Source: Halichondria panicea (Eukaryota > Porifera > Demospongiae > Suberitida > Halichondriidae). Taken from it: 64,000 bases of DNA. The translations under genes and the position numbers were made by a program. The stretch covers positions 17,494,518 to 17,558,517 of the forward strand of contig NC_087377.1 of assembly GCF_963675165.1 (NCBI RefSeq). The letters are read 5' to 3'. Shown one piece after another: positions 1 to 12,400 of the stretch (positions within the stretch are counted from its first letter, which is position 1; every line of letters starts with the position of its first letter). The notes under the pieces are model-generated. The model was not told the origin of the DNA, did no database searches, and saw only the letters and a program-made list of their open reading frames with translations.

Positions 1-45
1 AATATTGCATAATTTATAGATACACTGTGACGACTCAAGTGATAC

Positions 46-3000
46 CTCGCTGGCCACAGCAGTCTCTACTCCTGACAGGAACACCACGTAACCAAGGAGC
101 AAAGAAATAGACAGGTTGAGATGAATGAAGTTATGAACCTTGGTCAGTAGCTCTTTTCTAAACATCAACAGCACAGTAAGGTTTTATACATGTATAAAGC
201 TATTATAATTATAATAGTCCTTCAATAATTACCTCAATGTCAAGAAATAGAGGATAGACAACAGAAGAAAGAAGATGGAGATGGAACAACCAACATAAGT
301 CACCACTGATAGAGCAAACCTGATCTCTGGAGTTGTGTCCTACAAAAGACCAAGCATAAATAAGTAAATAAGTATTTGCTGCACGAGGCTCACATTCAGT
401 GCTCCAGTGACATCCATTAGAACAGCAAATGCTGTGAAATGACTGCTCTCACAGACAATATTATATACTCTCATTTGCTTGTCTTCATCCATACTGACTG
501 TAGTCACACCTTCTGTGGACCATGTGCTGTTGGCTGCATCACTGACAAAATAACGATAATTGTGGTAATTAAAGGTGGACAACAATAAAAGACATGAGCG
601 CTCACCTAGAAACACTCCAAAATACACATTTTGCATTTTCGGCTACTTCATTCAGAGAACTGCACACACAAGCATGAATTAGTGTTGCTTGTAAGTCCAA
701 CTACCTTTTGGGTGGTGAAATTGAAGGTTGCCTGTGCCTGAGAGTTAGTTAACTTCACATTGGAGAAGACTTGACTAGAAATAACCTGTGATACTGGTCT
801 GGTTGTGTTCCTGTATATATAAGCATACAATTAATGAGACTGAGCAGAACATGCCTTAGTATACTGCATGTTGATAAAATACATTTCAAGGTTGGTTTTT
901 GGAAGAAAATCCTCCAAGTTGGAAAACAGAATGTTGACTGCTATAACATTCCCATCTGAAAATTGAGACAGACATATCAGACATAATATATGGATATACA
1001 ATATTTTGGTTACCACCAAAGTATGAAATACCTAGAGCGCCTCTCTCCATAAGAAGAGCAGCTGGTATCACAGTTTGGGCTGAGCCTGTTTCTTCACTGA
1101 GATTGACAACTTCAGGAAAGATAATGTCATCCAGACTAGTGGTGTCAACTTCAATTGCAGCTAGCACTGGACGATAAATGCAAATAATTATACTAGCTTC
1201 AAATCAACTATCTAGTAAATGGTGAAGTATGCATACCGATGTTTTGTCTCTCAAGTGTGATCTCCGTCACGTTTCCTGTATCCACAGCTTCACTCCTCAG
1301 TGCCAATGACACATACTGACCATATAACTCTGCGTTCAACAGCAGTTGCTGACTCTCAGCAGTAGAATCCTGAGAGTATAATTATTTGCAGTTAATTATC
1401 TATATCTGTATCTGTTCTATAATATCATTATACCATTTGCAATCTTTCCCATCCTTCTGTATTCCTCTTGTCCAGAACATTGTTGAGAATGTTTATAACT
1501 TCCTGCAAGACACAATTATTTAAACAACAAAAGGAACTTAACTTATAGTCTTACTTCACTAAGATTGAGAGAAGACATGGGACTAGCAATCTCAACGTTT
1601 TGAACTAGGTAATTCACACTTGACTTGACGATCGTATTAGTAGTGCTGAGGTCTTGGGGGAATATGGTGGAGTCTCCTGTTGCATTTACACTAGTAGCCT
1701 CCGCAAGAGAAACAAGAAGGTTGTCAACTTTGTTCTGAGATGTATTGTTCTGAGATGCATTTCTAGAAAATAGTTCATTTGCCTAAATGGAGAATAGAAA
1801 ACTAGTGATGATGAAAGATCGTCATGACGATATCATGGGCTTTTAAAGAGAAGAGGGCATGCAATTCAGGCTATTCTCTCAAACTTCATCTGATTGATCT
1901 TGACGATACAGACATTATAATATCAGTATACGTCACAGTGCATGTATTTGTGTAAAGTACTACAGTAACTACAGATTCAGTCTCACCCTGTCATTAAGTG
2001 AGCTGATTACTTCCCTAGTGCAGTTATCAATGTTCACTGCTTCCCAGACACCACCCAGTGTACAGAAACGAGTCGCAGTACCTATAAATGCATGCACATC
2101 AACACACAGTCACATGGAATGATACAGTGATACCTAAAGTTATTCCATTTCCATTTTGTGGGCATTGCTGGGAATATAAAAAGCCAGCCACAGTGGCAGG
2201 GAATACAAGCCCCCATACAGAATCCTCTTCAGCTTCACACTGAACCACGCCTATAGAGATAAACCACAATTGAAGCAAAAACGTTTTCCATTCAGTTGCT
2301 ACGACCGTAAACGAGTATTAGCTAGTTGGAAATTTATATGCTTGACAATGTTTTCCAAGGCTGCATATTCCACGACTATATGCAATGTCATTGGAGCATT
2401 GTCATTTTCATTGAGAACATTCACTCTAATGCTTGCAAAACGGGGGTGGAGGGGGTGGAGGGGGTGAAGGGGGGTGGAGGGTGGGGGGGGGTGACATTGT
2501 CAGTGTAGCTTTTACTGTCATTGTGTAAGTCTGAGTTGTGGAAGCTATATTATACATGAATCAGGAGCGTATAAGTGAGTGACTTTCTGTTTAAACATGA
2601 ATAAAGAATATGGGTTACCAGCAACTTTTTTGCATAAGCTCACGTTCACAAATTGCTGCTTCTCCATCAAAAACACCAGTAGTGCTGCTACCATCTCCAG
2701 TGCAAGTCCTTGTGTTGTTACCAACCAGAACAAACCCAGCGTTACAACTGTGGCTAGCCATGGCATTAAAAGCATAGTTGCCGTTTTCATCAGAAGTAGA
2801 ACATCTGTATGTCACAAAGCCATTGGTAGAAGCAGTCAAGGGAGGACAGGTTATAGCTATAGTGAAATGAATCTGAAGCAGTAAATAATATTCATGAATA
2901 TATATAGATATACGTTAAAGCATGGGTTAACTGTAATGTTTTGTGTAAGCTTACGTTCACAAATTGCTGCTTCTCCATCAAAAACACCAGTAGTGCTGCT

Positions 3001-5044
3001 ACCATCTCCAGTGCAAGTCCTTGTGTTGTTACCAACCAGAACAAACCCAGTGTCACAACTGTGGTTAGTCATGGCATTGAAAGCATAGTTGCCGTTTTCA
3101 TCAGAAGTAGAACTGTCTGTCACAGAGCCGTTGGTAGGAGCAGTCAAGGAAGGACAGGTTATAGCTATAGTGAAATAAAGCAAATGGATCAGTATCTATT
3201 GGAGCAGTAAATGCATGACATTCATGAATAAAGCTATATATTAAAGATGTGTTAACGATAATGTTTTGAGTAAGCTTACGTTTACAAATTGCTGCTTCTC
3301 CATCAAAAACACCAGTAGTGCTGCTACCATCTCCAGTGCAAGTCCTTGTGTTGTTACCAACCAGACCAAACCCAGTGTCACAACTGTGGTTAGCCATGGT
3401 ATTGAAAGCATAGTTGCCGTTTTCATCAGAAGTAGAACTACTGTATGTCACAGAGCCATTGGTAGGAGCAGTCAAGGGAGGACAGGTTATAGCTATGGTG
3501 AAAAATGAAGCAAATGGATCAGTATAATTTTGACCTTCTATTTAAACACTCAACTTACCGGTACAGACAACTTCATCAGTTTCAGACAATGAAGCCACAA
3601 ATCCATTCAAGCAGCTACAGTTGAACTGTTCCCTGTTATTCAAACAAATAGAATTTTGACCACAGTTGCATTGTATGGGAGATAATCTCATGCCTCCAGG
3701 GTAACCATAAGAATTGTAAAAGTCGAATCCATACACTGAAACACCTAGAACAGCTGAGCTATTTTGATGGCGGATAGAATGAGCTCCAGTAGACAAACTT
3801 GTTCTACTTATGTGGCCACAAATCTCTCCACTTGAACAGACAACATTCCTCCAGCCAGTAACAATGGAATTGTCTAATAATATTTGTCCAGTTTGAAAAA
3901 ACTCAGAAGAAACATATACCGTGACATAGTTGGATGCGAAAAGAGCAAACGTTTCGACCAAATAATTATTTGTAAACTGCTCAATTGGAGGGATTATCAT
4001 CATGAATGGGTCTCCCACGTGATTACTACCCCTACCATACGCATACTGTACGACCAGTACTGGAGAAGTGGATTCAATACTACAGAAACTGTTAATAGGG
4101 ATTTCAAATTGTCTGAAGCTCCCTCCACTCTGCAACTGGAATTCACTGACTGATACGTTAGTGTTGCAGTTCACAGCTACACTTGCTGCTCGGGCACTAA
4201 GAACACGAATACGTTCACCAGAAGATCTACCCTCGAGAGATGCTACAAGAAATTTTGAGCCCCATGTCACAGTCGGAGGCACTTGTTCAACCAGGTGGTC
4301 ACAATCGAGTACAACTTGAGGAACTCTAGCACAATCAGATCCACTAAACACAGACAAAGGTTTGGAGCTAGTTATTCTTGTTCCTGTGAGATCATTACCA
4401 CTTTCAATCTGATAAGTTTCCATACTATTCAGTGTTATTGTTGAGGAGTTGAATTTGACAACAGTTTCATTTTCACAAGCCACCAACAAAATCACACTAG
4501 GAAAGTCACTATTAAAGGTGTCATAGGAGATTCCATAATATTCGTATTCATCAACTGCCATTTTAGAACATGGTAACGCTAAATAAGCATCTGTAGTATA
4601 ATGACGATAAGACATTCCATACAAATTGATGTTTCCGTCGGCTTCAACAAGGATCCCCTTGTTCCTTTCATTAACAGATAATACCTCAAAACTGGATGGA
4701 ACGTTTACCCTAGTTGAAGAGTTAGAAACATTCCCACTGATATTAATTGGAGTGACTGTGAAATTAACAGCACTTGACTCTGGGTTTGTGATAAACAATA
4801 ACAACTCGACTGTTGATTGACCATGATTTCTTGGGAAACCAACCACGAATTTTTTGCCAGCACTTGACGAGATCTCATCTAGGATTAATGAACAATTCAA
4901 GGAATACATGAATAATAGTTATATATATTATATAGACTACAAGAATTCAGTCCTACCTGTAACTTGGGCATCACAAGATGGAGCAAATGTGATGATGACT
5001 ATTGTCAATGTCAAAGTAGATCTAGCAATTCTGTAGCTGATCAT
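46..5044 (-). CDS. Gene 1: adhesion GPCR (IgGFP-binding, EGF, 3 CCP, HRM, GAIN/GPS, 7TM), 3' end outside window
   Basis: Adhesion-class receptor with its 5' end in the window. Exons I read by GT-AG boundaries and phase: 4957-5044 (signal peptide, starts [10 protein letters not shown]), 3559-4878 (IgGFP-binding-like domain with [19 protein letters not shown] and [16 protein letters not shown], then a Cys-rich EGF), 3280-3492, 2955-3164 and 2644-2856 (one Sushi/CCP each, phase 1-1), 2134-2250 and 1987-2081 (HRM), 1555-1782, 1434-1502, 1237-1369, 1032-1166, 883-955 and 705-810 (GAIN), 606-659 and 394-541 (GPS), 233-339 (TM1), 46-157 (TM2). TM3-TM7 lie beyond base 1. The GPS exon lacks 2 bp relative to both paralogues, which gives a stop just after CVQFSE, before the GPS. 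If real, the product is a secreted ectodomain. Family assignment is strong; functionality is uncertain. Confidence 0.85.
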
Positions 5045-7317
5045 TATTAATTTTTAGCAACTGACTGAATTTAGCCTGTATCTATTTCGTGAGGAAAAAC
5101 GATATATTGATGTTTAGAGCTAGCCTAACTATTTCCATGGACTCCACAGTTTGTCAGATACAAATCTTGGTCTATAGCAGATCAAGGAACAGTTTGGTTA
5201 AATATCGGTCCTCAAACTGAGAACATATATTTTGCTCGTAGATAAACTTTTCTGGTTCAGGTGTCCAAACTTTCAAGGTTGAGTCACATCAGAGATGTCC
5301 TTTGTCTTTGCACTTGATCCAGAGATATAAACAGTCTTAAAGGTATCGGAAGATCAAGAAGATGAATCTGATTAATAGGATAACTCAGTACAATAAACAA
5401 ATGAATCTTATCATTAATAGACCTAATTAAGCTGTTACGTTATTACGTATTCGTACTTAGAAAAGTATATGCTTCTAAAATCATGATAATTACGATTTCT
5501 TACTTTTAGTTTAAAAAGATATTTCAATTTTCTATTATTAATCGATACTTGAGAGAGTCACCCGCAACAATAGCGTAAAGCACGCCAGTTTCAAAAAAAA
5601 TTTTGCAGAGAAAAAAATTTTTTTATGTGTCGACCATTTACCGTTGTGGTGAAGATAAAAATGCATATTTTAGCAACTGGTTGATCAACAGATTTAGTTC
5701 TATTCAGTGAGGCAAAAATGCTCACTATAGCCATGCAGGCTAAATCTCTGAAATCAAGCCCCTCCCCTAGATTTACTATAACCCCCCCTAGATCTATTTA
5801 ACCCCCCCCCCGTAGTGGGTGCTATTAATTGAGAATCACAGCCCCGTAGATGCAGTTTTAGAGTCCCCTGTCAAGAGGAATGAATGAAAATGACACATTA
5901 CACTCTATATACACATTTTCTCATGTACATTGTATATACATTGTACAAACATGATTTTTACAAGTGATGGCAACAAATGTGACATAGCAACGAGTGAGAC
6001 TGTTTAAATACAACAGCTAGCACCTTCTACTCGACTGACTAAGTATATAAGTAAGTAAATAACATCCTTGGAAAGCATTTTCTCAAAGAAAAACTCAAAA
6101 ACGTCTCACTCCGATCCATGCCTATATTATTACAATTGAGCGCCAAGTAAATTATGGAATAATTATTTGTTGCTGCATGGCTATACAGTATACCATGCAC
6201 TGTCACAAGGTTTTGCCCCAATTGTGGATGCATGATAACTGCACGAATTGCAACACCGTATACGTACTGGTTACTGTTATACGTAGATACCACTATTGCA
6301 GCACTGTACCGAGTTAGTGTTATACGTAGATACCACTATATTGGCTATAATTATCAGAGTTAGTGGTATCTATGTTATTGGCTATAATTATCACCAAGAG
6401 TTCATTAGGAAGAGTATGCAACTCCAATAGACTGTGCACAAAAGGCATTCCGTCTGACCTACCACAGATGCTCACTATTGTAACGGCAACTAGTAGGAAA
6501 GGCAATGAATAAATTAGTAACTATGTTATTCATTGCCTCTCCTACTACTGGCACTTAATTAAATAGTGATGATTATCTTTGTCACTATTATGACTTCTAT
6601 GGTTTTAAGTGGGAGTTGTGTACTCTTAGTCCTAGAGTGACTCTTGTTCCTTGATTATAGGCATGTCTACATCTGTAGCTCTCTTTGTGTCGGACTTGGA
6701 GGCCATATCTGTAGCTCTCTTTGTGTCAGACTCTGGATTGCTATATTTGGTCTAGTTGTTCGCCTAACGGTTATAAAAGCAAAACTCGGCTTGTGATCAA
6801 GGCTAGTATATTTGATCAAAATGCTGAAACAGGTATATACTGATATAAGCAAAACAGTATACTATTTTTGTCTGCTTTCTACTCTATCAGTGTAGGCTAC
6901 TGATTTTGTGTGTGTTAAATTGGTTTGTGCAAAGTCATAAAAATTTAATTGAATTCAACATGATTGTGCATGTGTAGTGATCTTTACCAAATTTAATTAT
7001 CAATGGTCTCGATTCAAGGCCAATTGAGGCTACTGATTTAAATTTTAACATCACACTAAGTCTTGGCTATATATAATATTATAGTAATAATGTGTATTAA
7101 TGTGTGCACGGAGATGAGTATAATGCACTCACTGCGCTCATGCGTTACGTAAGCCTCAAGCATTACAATAACTTCGAACTTATTGCACACTTAAAAAGCC
7201 TGACATTTAAGGTACAGTCACATGACTGCATTTAAAGAATGTCATTGGTAGTAGATCACATGATCAGCATTACATTAACTTCTCCATGTATGAACCTGTG
7301 ATTGTACCTTGATAACT
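5045..7317. other. 5' flank of gene 1, no gene seen
   Basis: No coding exon recognised. The stretch is homologous to the 5' flanks of gene 2 (from 16853) and gene 4 (from 30763), sharing for example the motif gatacttgagag near 5549. It contains polyA/T and polyC runs (5590-5625, 5785-5815) and local direct repeats of a block beginning ttatacgtagatacc near 6276 and 6327. Promoter elements for gene 1 probably lie at the high-coordinate side of 5045, but I cannot identify a specific one. Confidence 0.6.
6662..6740 (+). repeat. Short tandem repeat, about 36-40 bp unit, 2 copies
   Basis: Repeated unit containing tctgtagctctctttgtgtc and ggacttggaggccatat. The same unit occurs with more copies in the duplicated flanks at about 18220-18370 and 32157-32270. 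Confidence 0.6.
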
Positions 7318-8117
7318 TCTAAGAAAACATCGCGCTCATTGAAGGCTCCAACTCTACTTCTAAATGGTTATGTACTGCAGCAGGTTTCTAACTACAAGTA
7401 TTTAGGAATTACCATATCGGCTGACTTGAGCTGGCACACTCACATCAATACGATTTGTAATAAAACAAGGAAGTTGATAGGTCTCCTACATCGCAGGTTC
7501 TCTGGGAATTCTTCTTCAACAACACTGTTAAAGTTGTATACATCGTTCGTGAGATCACATCTGGAATACGCATCCTCTGTATGGAACCCATTTCACAAGT
7601 GTGAAATAAACAATTTAGAAAAAGTCCAGAGATTTGCTATGAGAGTCTGTCTGAAGAAATGGAATTTGAAAAGTGAAGAATTGCTCACCTTTACCAGGCT
7701 TCCTTCTCTGCAGCTGAGGCGCCTTGCTGCGGTGCTATGCCACCTTTTCAAAATACTACACAATCTAACTGACTTCCCAAACAACCCAGCAACCAAGAGA
7801 AATATGACTTACAGTAGTAGAACTGTTAACTGTTTTACTCTGGTCCCCTACCAATGTAGAACATCCTTTTACAAATTCTCATTTTTTCCGCATGCAATCA
7901 CAATATGGAATAGGCTGGTTAGCCACAAGGACTTTACTTTAGTAGACTGTACTAGTATAAGTTCATTTAAGTCACATCTGTATTCACATCTAGTTGACAT
8001 GTTGTAACTATTAAAACGTATGTTATAGGACTCACTTCACCCTAGCTTTGTAGCTATTTGTGTATCCTTGCAATTAATTGCTAAATCTTTCATAAAAAAA
8101 AAAAGATAAAAAAAACT
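7318..8117 (+). mobile_element. 5'-truncated non-LTR retrotransposon (RT C-terminal part)
   Basis: The open frame through 8007 encodes the C-terminal end of a LINE reverse-transcriptase ORF2. Recognisable features are the YKYLGITISADLSW block followed by HTHI, then the conserved thumb/C-terminal region (SHLEYASSVWNP, LEKVQRFAMR). This pattern is typical of Jockey/CR1-type elements in animals. An A-rich tail (8092-8116) follows the stop. The duplicated flank near 32831-32850 has the uninterrupted site (cttgataactgcttctcag), so both ends are defined to within a few bases. The endonuclease and palm domains are missing, so this is a dead 5' truncation. The exact clade is not determinable from this fragment. 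Confidence 0.85.
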
Positions 8118-8377
8118 GCTTCTCAGAAATGAAACCATACAGAAACTAGGGGCTACAATATCATCGTTAACATTAATTTTGTTTACTATAATTATATCTG
8201 TACAGAATTGTCTATTGAATAATGTGCCTGAGGAAATAAGTTGATTTGACTGCAACTTTATGTTTCGTTTTGCCGTCTGGGATAAGATAATCATTACACA
8301 AAATTTAACTTTATTTCCTCACTTGTGCATAAGCTTCATTAGACTCCACTTGAATGTCTTGTGCTCTTGTGTTGCAG

Positions 8378-8640
8378 TCGCTGTGGTTACATCTCAAGCC
8401 AAGAGCTCTGCAAAGCTATTGGAGGGATTAAACCAAGGTTTGCCTAAACTATAGGGATTGGCAAAGTGTCAGGGAGCACCCTCTCCTCGCATATACGAAA
8501 GATGGAGCTGAAAGAAACGGATGATCGATCTTCAGAGAGTTGCTCGTGTGCTGGGAGGAAAGAAACAAAGAAGGGAACAAAGATGGCTGCTGCTCTGGAG
8601 AAAAACTGTTAAGACTGTTAGCAGTGTCACAGTAGGTGAT
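8378..8640 (+). pseudogene. Degraded copy of CTU1-like terminal exon
   Basis: It aligns by eye with the better-preserved copy at 33265-33544. The reading CGYISSQELCKA is kept, then an 8-bp loss removes the second CxxC region and shifts the frame. A further 2-bp gain (ctatag against ctag) follows near GLPKL. No upstream CTU1 exons are present nearby. It is a duplicated 3' fragment carried along with the receptor flank. CTU1 identification is from memory of the family C-terminus (Zn-binding CGY..C..C then [16 protein letters not shown]). Confidence 0.55.
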
Positions 8641-8856
8641 AGCAAACACCTGCTGGACTTTTAAATTATGTGTGTCAATGTTTCTTTCCACGTACATTAT
8701 TTATCCATTAATCTACATGCCAAATAATATTTATTATTAATGATTTTCGTCAATTTCTGCTACCTATAACCTTGCCTGGTTCATGTATATACAGATTTCT
8801 GATACAATTAAGCAATTGCAAGTTCCCATGCACCTAGCCTTGTTCCCATGCACCTA

Positions 8857-8952
8857 TAGCCTTGTTCCCAAGCCGATCTGTCCGTTAGGTCGCCTCCTAG
8901 TTATCAACCTATAGCATCATTTTAGAGACAAATCGGCCTGGGAACGAGGCTA
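8857..8952. mobile_element. Foldback MITE
   Basis: The ends form an imperfect inverted repeat (tagccttgttcccaagccga at the left, its approximate complement ending gggaacgaggcta at the right). A second copy lies at 18810-18927 with longer, better matched arms. It has no coding capacity. Confidence 0.65.
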
Positions 8953-9470
8953 GCTCCCACTGACTCAGTTTTGACCCCATTGGTAACCATTGGTAACCCA
9001 CACCCAATATACCATAATTATAGTGAAGCCCCTCCCAATTTCCACATATTAAATGGTTGGAATGCACATGCAGGGCCGGGATTCTTGATGTTTTCGGAGA
9101 ACTGCAAATCAGGACATGATGATGTTTTTTGTGAGGGGAAATTTCTATATGTATAGCTATATATAAGTCCACGGATGTGATTGGACCAATTATATCAGAA
9201 ATGGATTAGATTTAGAGATGAATGTGAGGATTTGGAGTGGCGGAAATATACACTGACCGGATTTTAGTTTCTCGGTAAAAGTTTGGTGGTTTGGCGCAGA
9301 TCGTTGCCATTCGATTGTGCATGTTTGTATGTTCACAACGTCATAATGCGGTGAGAATATAAATAGTATACATGCAGATCGATCTATACAATAACAAAAA
9401 ACAATAAATAACATTCCGCTAGTATAGCGGGCAGTATATAGTGTATATGTATACCTTATCAATAATTATG

Positions 9471-12400
9471 CTATGTTAGTAGCCGTGCTTTAAGGCTTTC
9501 CTGTGAGTTAGAAAAACCTTTTATCCAATTAAAGGTCATAGGTTTGTGCCACTCTTCATCATTTTCAAGCAATCCAGCAATGTACGACTTCTCTGAGCCG
9601 AATTCAGATGCAGCAGTCTCATCGACTTTAATGGCTTCATCTTGCATGGTACTATGGTCATGTTTGCTGAAACTAGAGAGACTTGGCTTGAGCTGAACAC
9701 CACTCGTCGGATTCTTACTCTGCATGCATATAATAGATATTTCACAGTCCTACTATAATTTCTTATGGAAACGAGCATATAATACACTCCAATAATTATA
9801 TGCATATATATAATTATTGACATACCAGATTGTTTTTTCCTGAGGCAGAAATTGATACAACGCTATCCATTCTCTTTCTGCACTGCTTTAGGAAGTTTGT
9901 GACCTAAAAATTAGAAGTGATCTATATATAGACATAAAAATGCTAAAAAATGAAACACGCACCTTTTCACTCCTGAGCACATGGAAGATGAACATGAACA
10001 AGCCTTGCAGTGAGTTAAAGATAGAGAACAACCATGCAAACACAATAGCGCTGCTGTTGACTGAGAGTAGACCAAACACCCAAGTCAGCCCGAGCAATGG
10101 AAGGAGAATGATGGTGGCCTTGAAGAGTTGTCTGTATGTATAAGCATTGGGATCCAACGTGTTACTGAATAGCACGAATGAGAGTTGACACACTCACGAG
10201 AATAATTGTAACTGAGATTCCTTTTTTCCACTTCGTTGCATGGTTGACTTTCTCTGATTATAGACACTGCGCAAAGCAGCCAAGAGGAAGAATACATTCA
10301 CCTGTACAGCAGGGGCGTAGGCAGGAATTTGAGGAAGGGAGGGCTGAGCTGTTAGGGTGCGAAGCGCCAGAAACTACTTGGCGCAGAGCGCCGAAATTTT
10401 TCGGCAGCCGGAAGCCACACCCCCTAATTAATGACTCTTTGCGCATGTGCAAGAAATAGCCACACCTTGCTTCAAGTAATAATACTGCTAAAGCTAGCTA
10501 GCTAGCCGTAGCTAGCTAGCTTAGTTGCACTAAAGAATCAAAGTTACTAGTATAGTATAGCTAGCTCTTGGACATGCTGTTTGTCTGCCACTAATCTATA
10601 CCAGTAATTCCCAGGCTGGACTCATCAGAGAAGGTGGGGCTCTTAGTGTAGTTTTTGCAGAGAAAGGGGGGGCTCCAGCCCCCAAAGCCCTCCCCCTCCC
10701 TACGCCCCTGTACAGGTATAGTCGTCATAATTTATAAGGGTAAACTAATGAGTGCAGATGTGTACTATCAAAAACTGCTGCTATATTATACAATGAGGCA
10801 GATTTGTACTCTGAGTCAAAAACTGCTGCTATATATATATATATACACTATCGATGCATTTGCAAGCTATACAGATCTCACCAGAACAACTAGTAGCATC
10901 GGTACAACAAATGCCCATATGGCTCCTTTATCACCGGCACCAACAGCAATCCAACAACTGAATGTTATAATATAGGGATGAATAAATATTGTCAGTAGTA
11001 AAGATTTAAAATTATACATGCATTGATATTTGCGCTGGAATTACTTTACACAAATACATGCAAAATAATTGCACGCATTCTATTGGAAATGCATATAATT
11101 ATATAGGAAACGCTGTATTATCAGTGGCGTAATTTCTCAGTGGGAGGAGGGGTTCTAGTTTTTTTAATGGGAAAAAGTACGGCTATCTACATAGTGCAGC
11201 TTGATAAGTCATCTCTATAGAGATGACTTAATATAGCCTCGAAAGATGGGGGGGAAGCCCCTTCCTACACCACTGATTATGTTGTAACATGCATGCAGTT
11301 GTCTATAGGGTTCCACTGAATTACGAACACTTACTATTCTTTTGTGCCATACTGGTCATGAATCAGTGCAGCAGATATAGCCACCGGTATCACTGGAACA
11401 ACTGCAAGAAACACATACCCAATGTTTTATCTTAATAATAATTATTTTCATAATTTACCCCATCCAATAATAAAGAATATCCACCATTTCTTGGATATTT
11501 GGTTGAAGACAAGCACCAACATCAGATAGAGCATGATTCCCCTCACACAGCATCCAAAAGAACACAGTAGTGAACAGGTAGTGAAGGAGAGCAGCCACAA
11601 ACGCACATGCTACCTGCGAACATTAAATGATCAATATATAGAGTATCATAATTATATATACAGACTCTCGCTAATCCGGCTCTCTGAATTATGGCCACCT
11701 CGGTCGTTTTGTATATACTAACATAGCTATATAGGTATCTGCGATCTTATTATTGCGATGAATAAGCACTCGCAAAGTTCACAAATGGAGTAGTCACTAT
11801 TAATTTATGATATATAAGGCTTGCTCATAAATATGAATTTCAGCTGCATGTGTCTGTTAAAGTTTTAAGGTAAACTGTATACCAGCTATATATTATATAT
11901 ATATAATATTGCATAATTTATAGATACACTGTGACGACTCAAGTGATACCTCGCTGGCCACAGCAGTCTCTACTCCTGACAGGAACACCACGTAACCAAG
12001 GAGCAAAGAAATAGACAGGTTGAGATGAATGAAGTTATGAACCTTGGTCAGTAGCTCTTTTCTAAACATCAACAACACAGTAAGGTTTTATACATGTATA
12101 AAGCTATTATATAATAGTCCTTCAATAATTACCTCAATGTCAAGAAATAGAGGATAGACAACAGAAGAAAGAAGATGGAGATGGAACAACCAACATAAGT
12201 CACCACTGATAGAGCAAACCTGATCTCTGGAGTTGTGTTCTACAAAAGACCAAGCATATAAATAAGTAAATTAGTTCGCTGCAAGAGGCTCACATTCAGT
12301 GCTCCAGTGACATCCATTAGAACAGCAAATGCTGTGAAATGACTGCTCTCACAGACAATATTATATACTCTCATTTGCTTGTCTTCATCCACACTGACTG

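Larger units (their letters stand above)
8118..9470. other. Intergenic region between the gene 1 flank and the gene 2 3' end
   Basis: Apart from the CTU1-like fragment and the foldback MITE I see no exon. The part just below the gene 2 stop (about 9150-9470) resembles the corresponding gene 3 downstream region (about 19090-19458), so it belongs to the duplicated unit and probably holds the 3'UTR. No clear polyadenylation signal could be assigned. Confidence 0.5.

Noticed and set aside
2579-3508. Repeated plus-strand open frames reading KLTFTNCCFSIKNTSS across the CCP exons (also 14436-15345)
   Set aside because: They are antisense shadows of the CCP exons, which explain the periodicity and have correct splice boundaries on the minus strand.
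10178-10459. Plus-strand frame over the gene 2 intron
   Set aside because: It runs through the MITE and antisense of the 10198-10301 exon, with no independent support.
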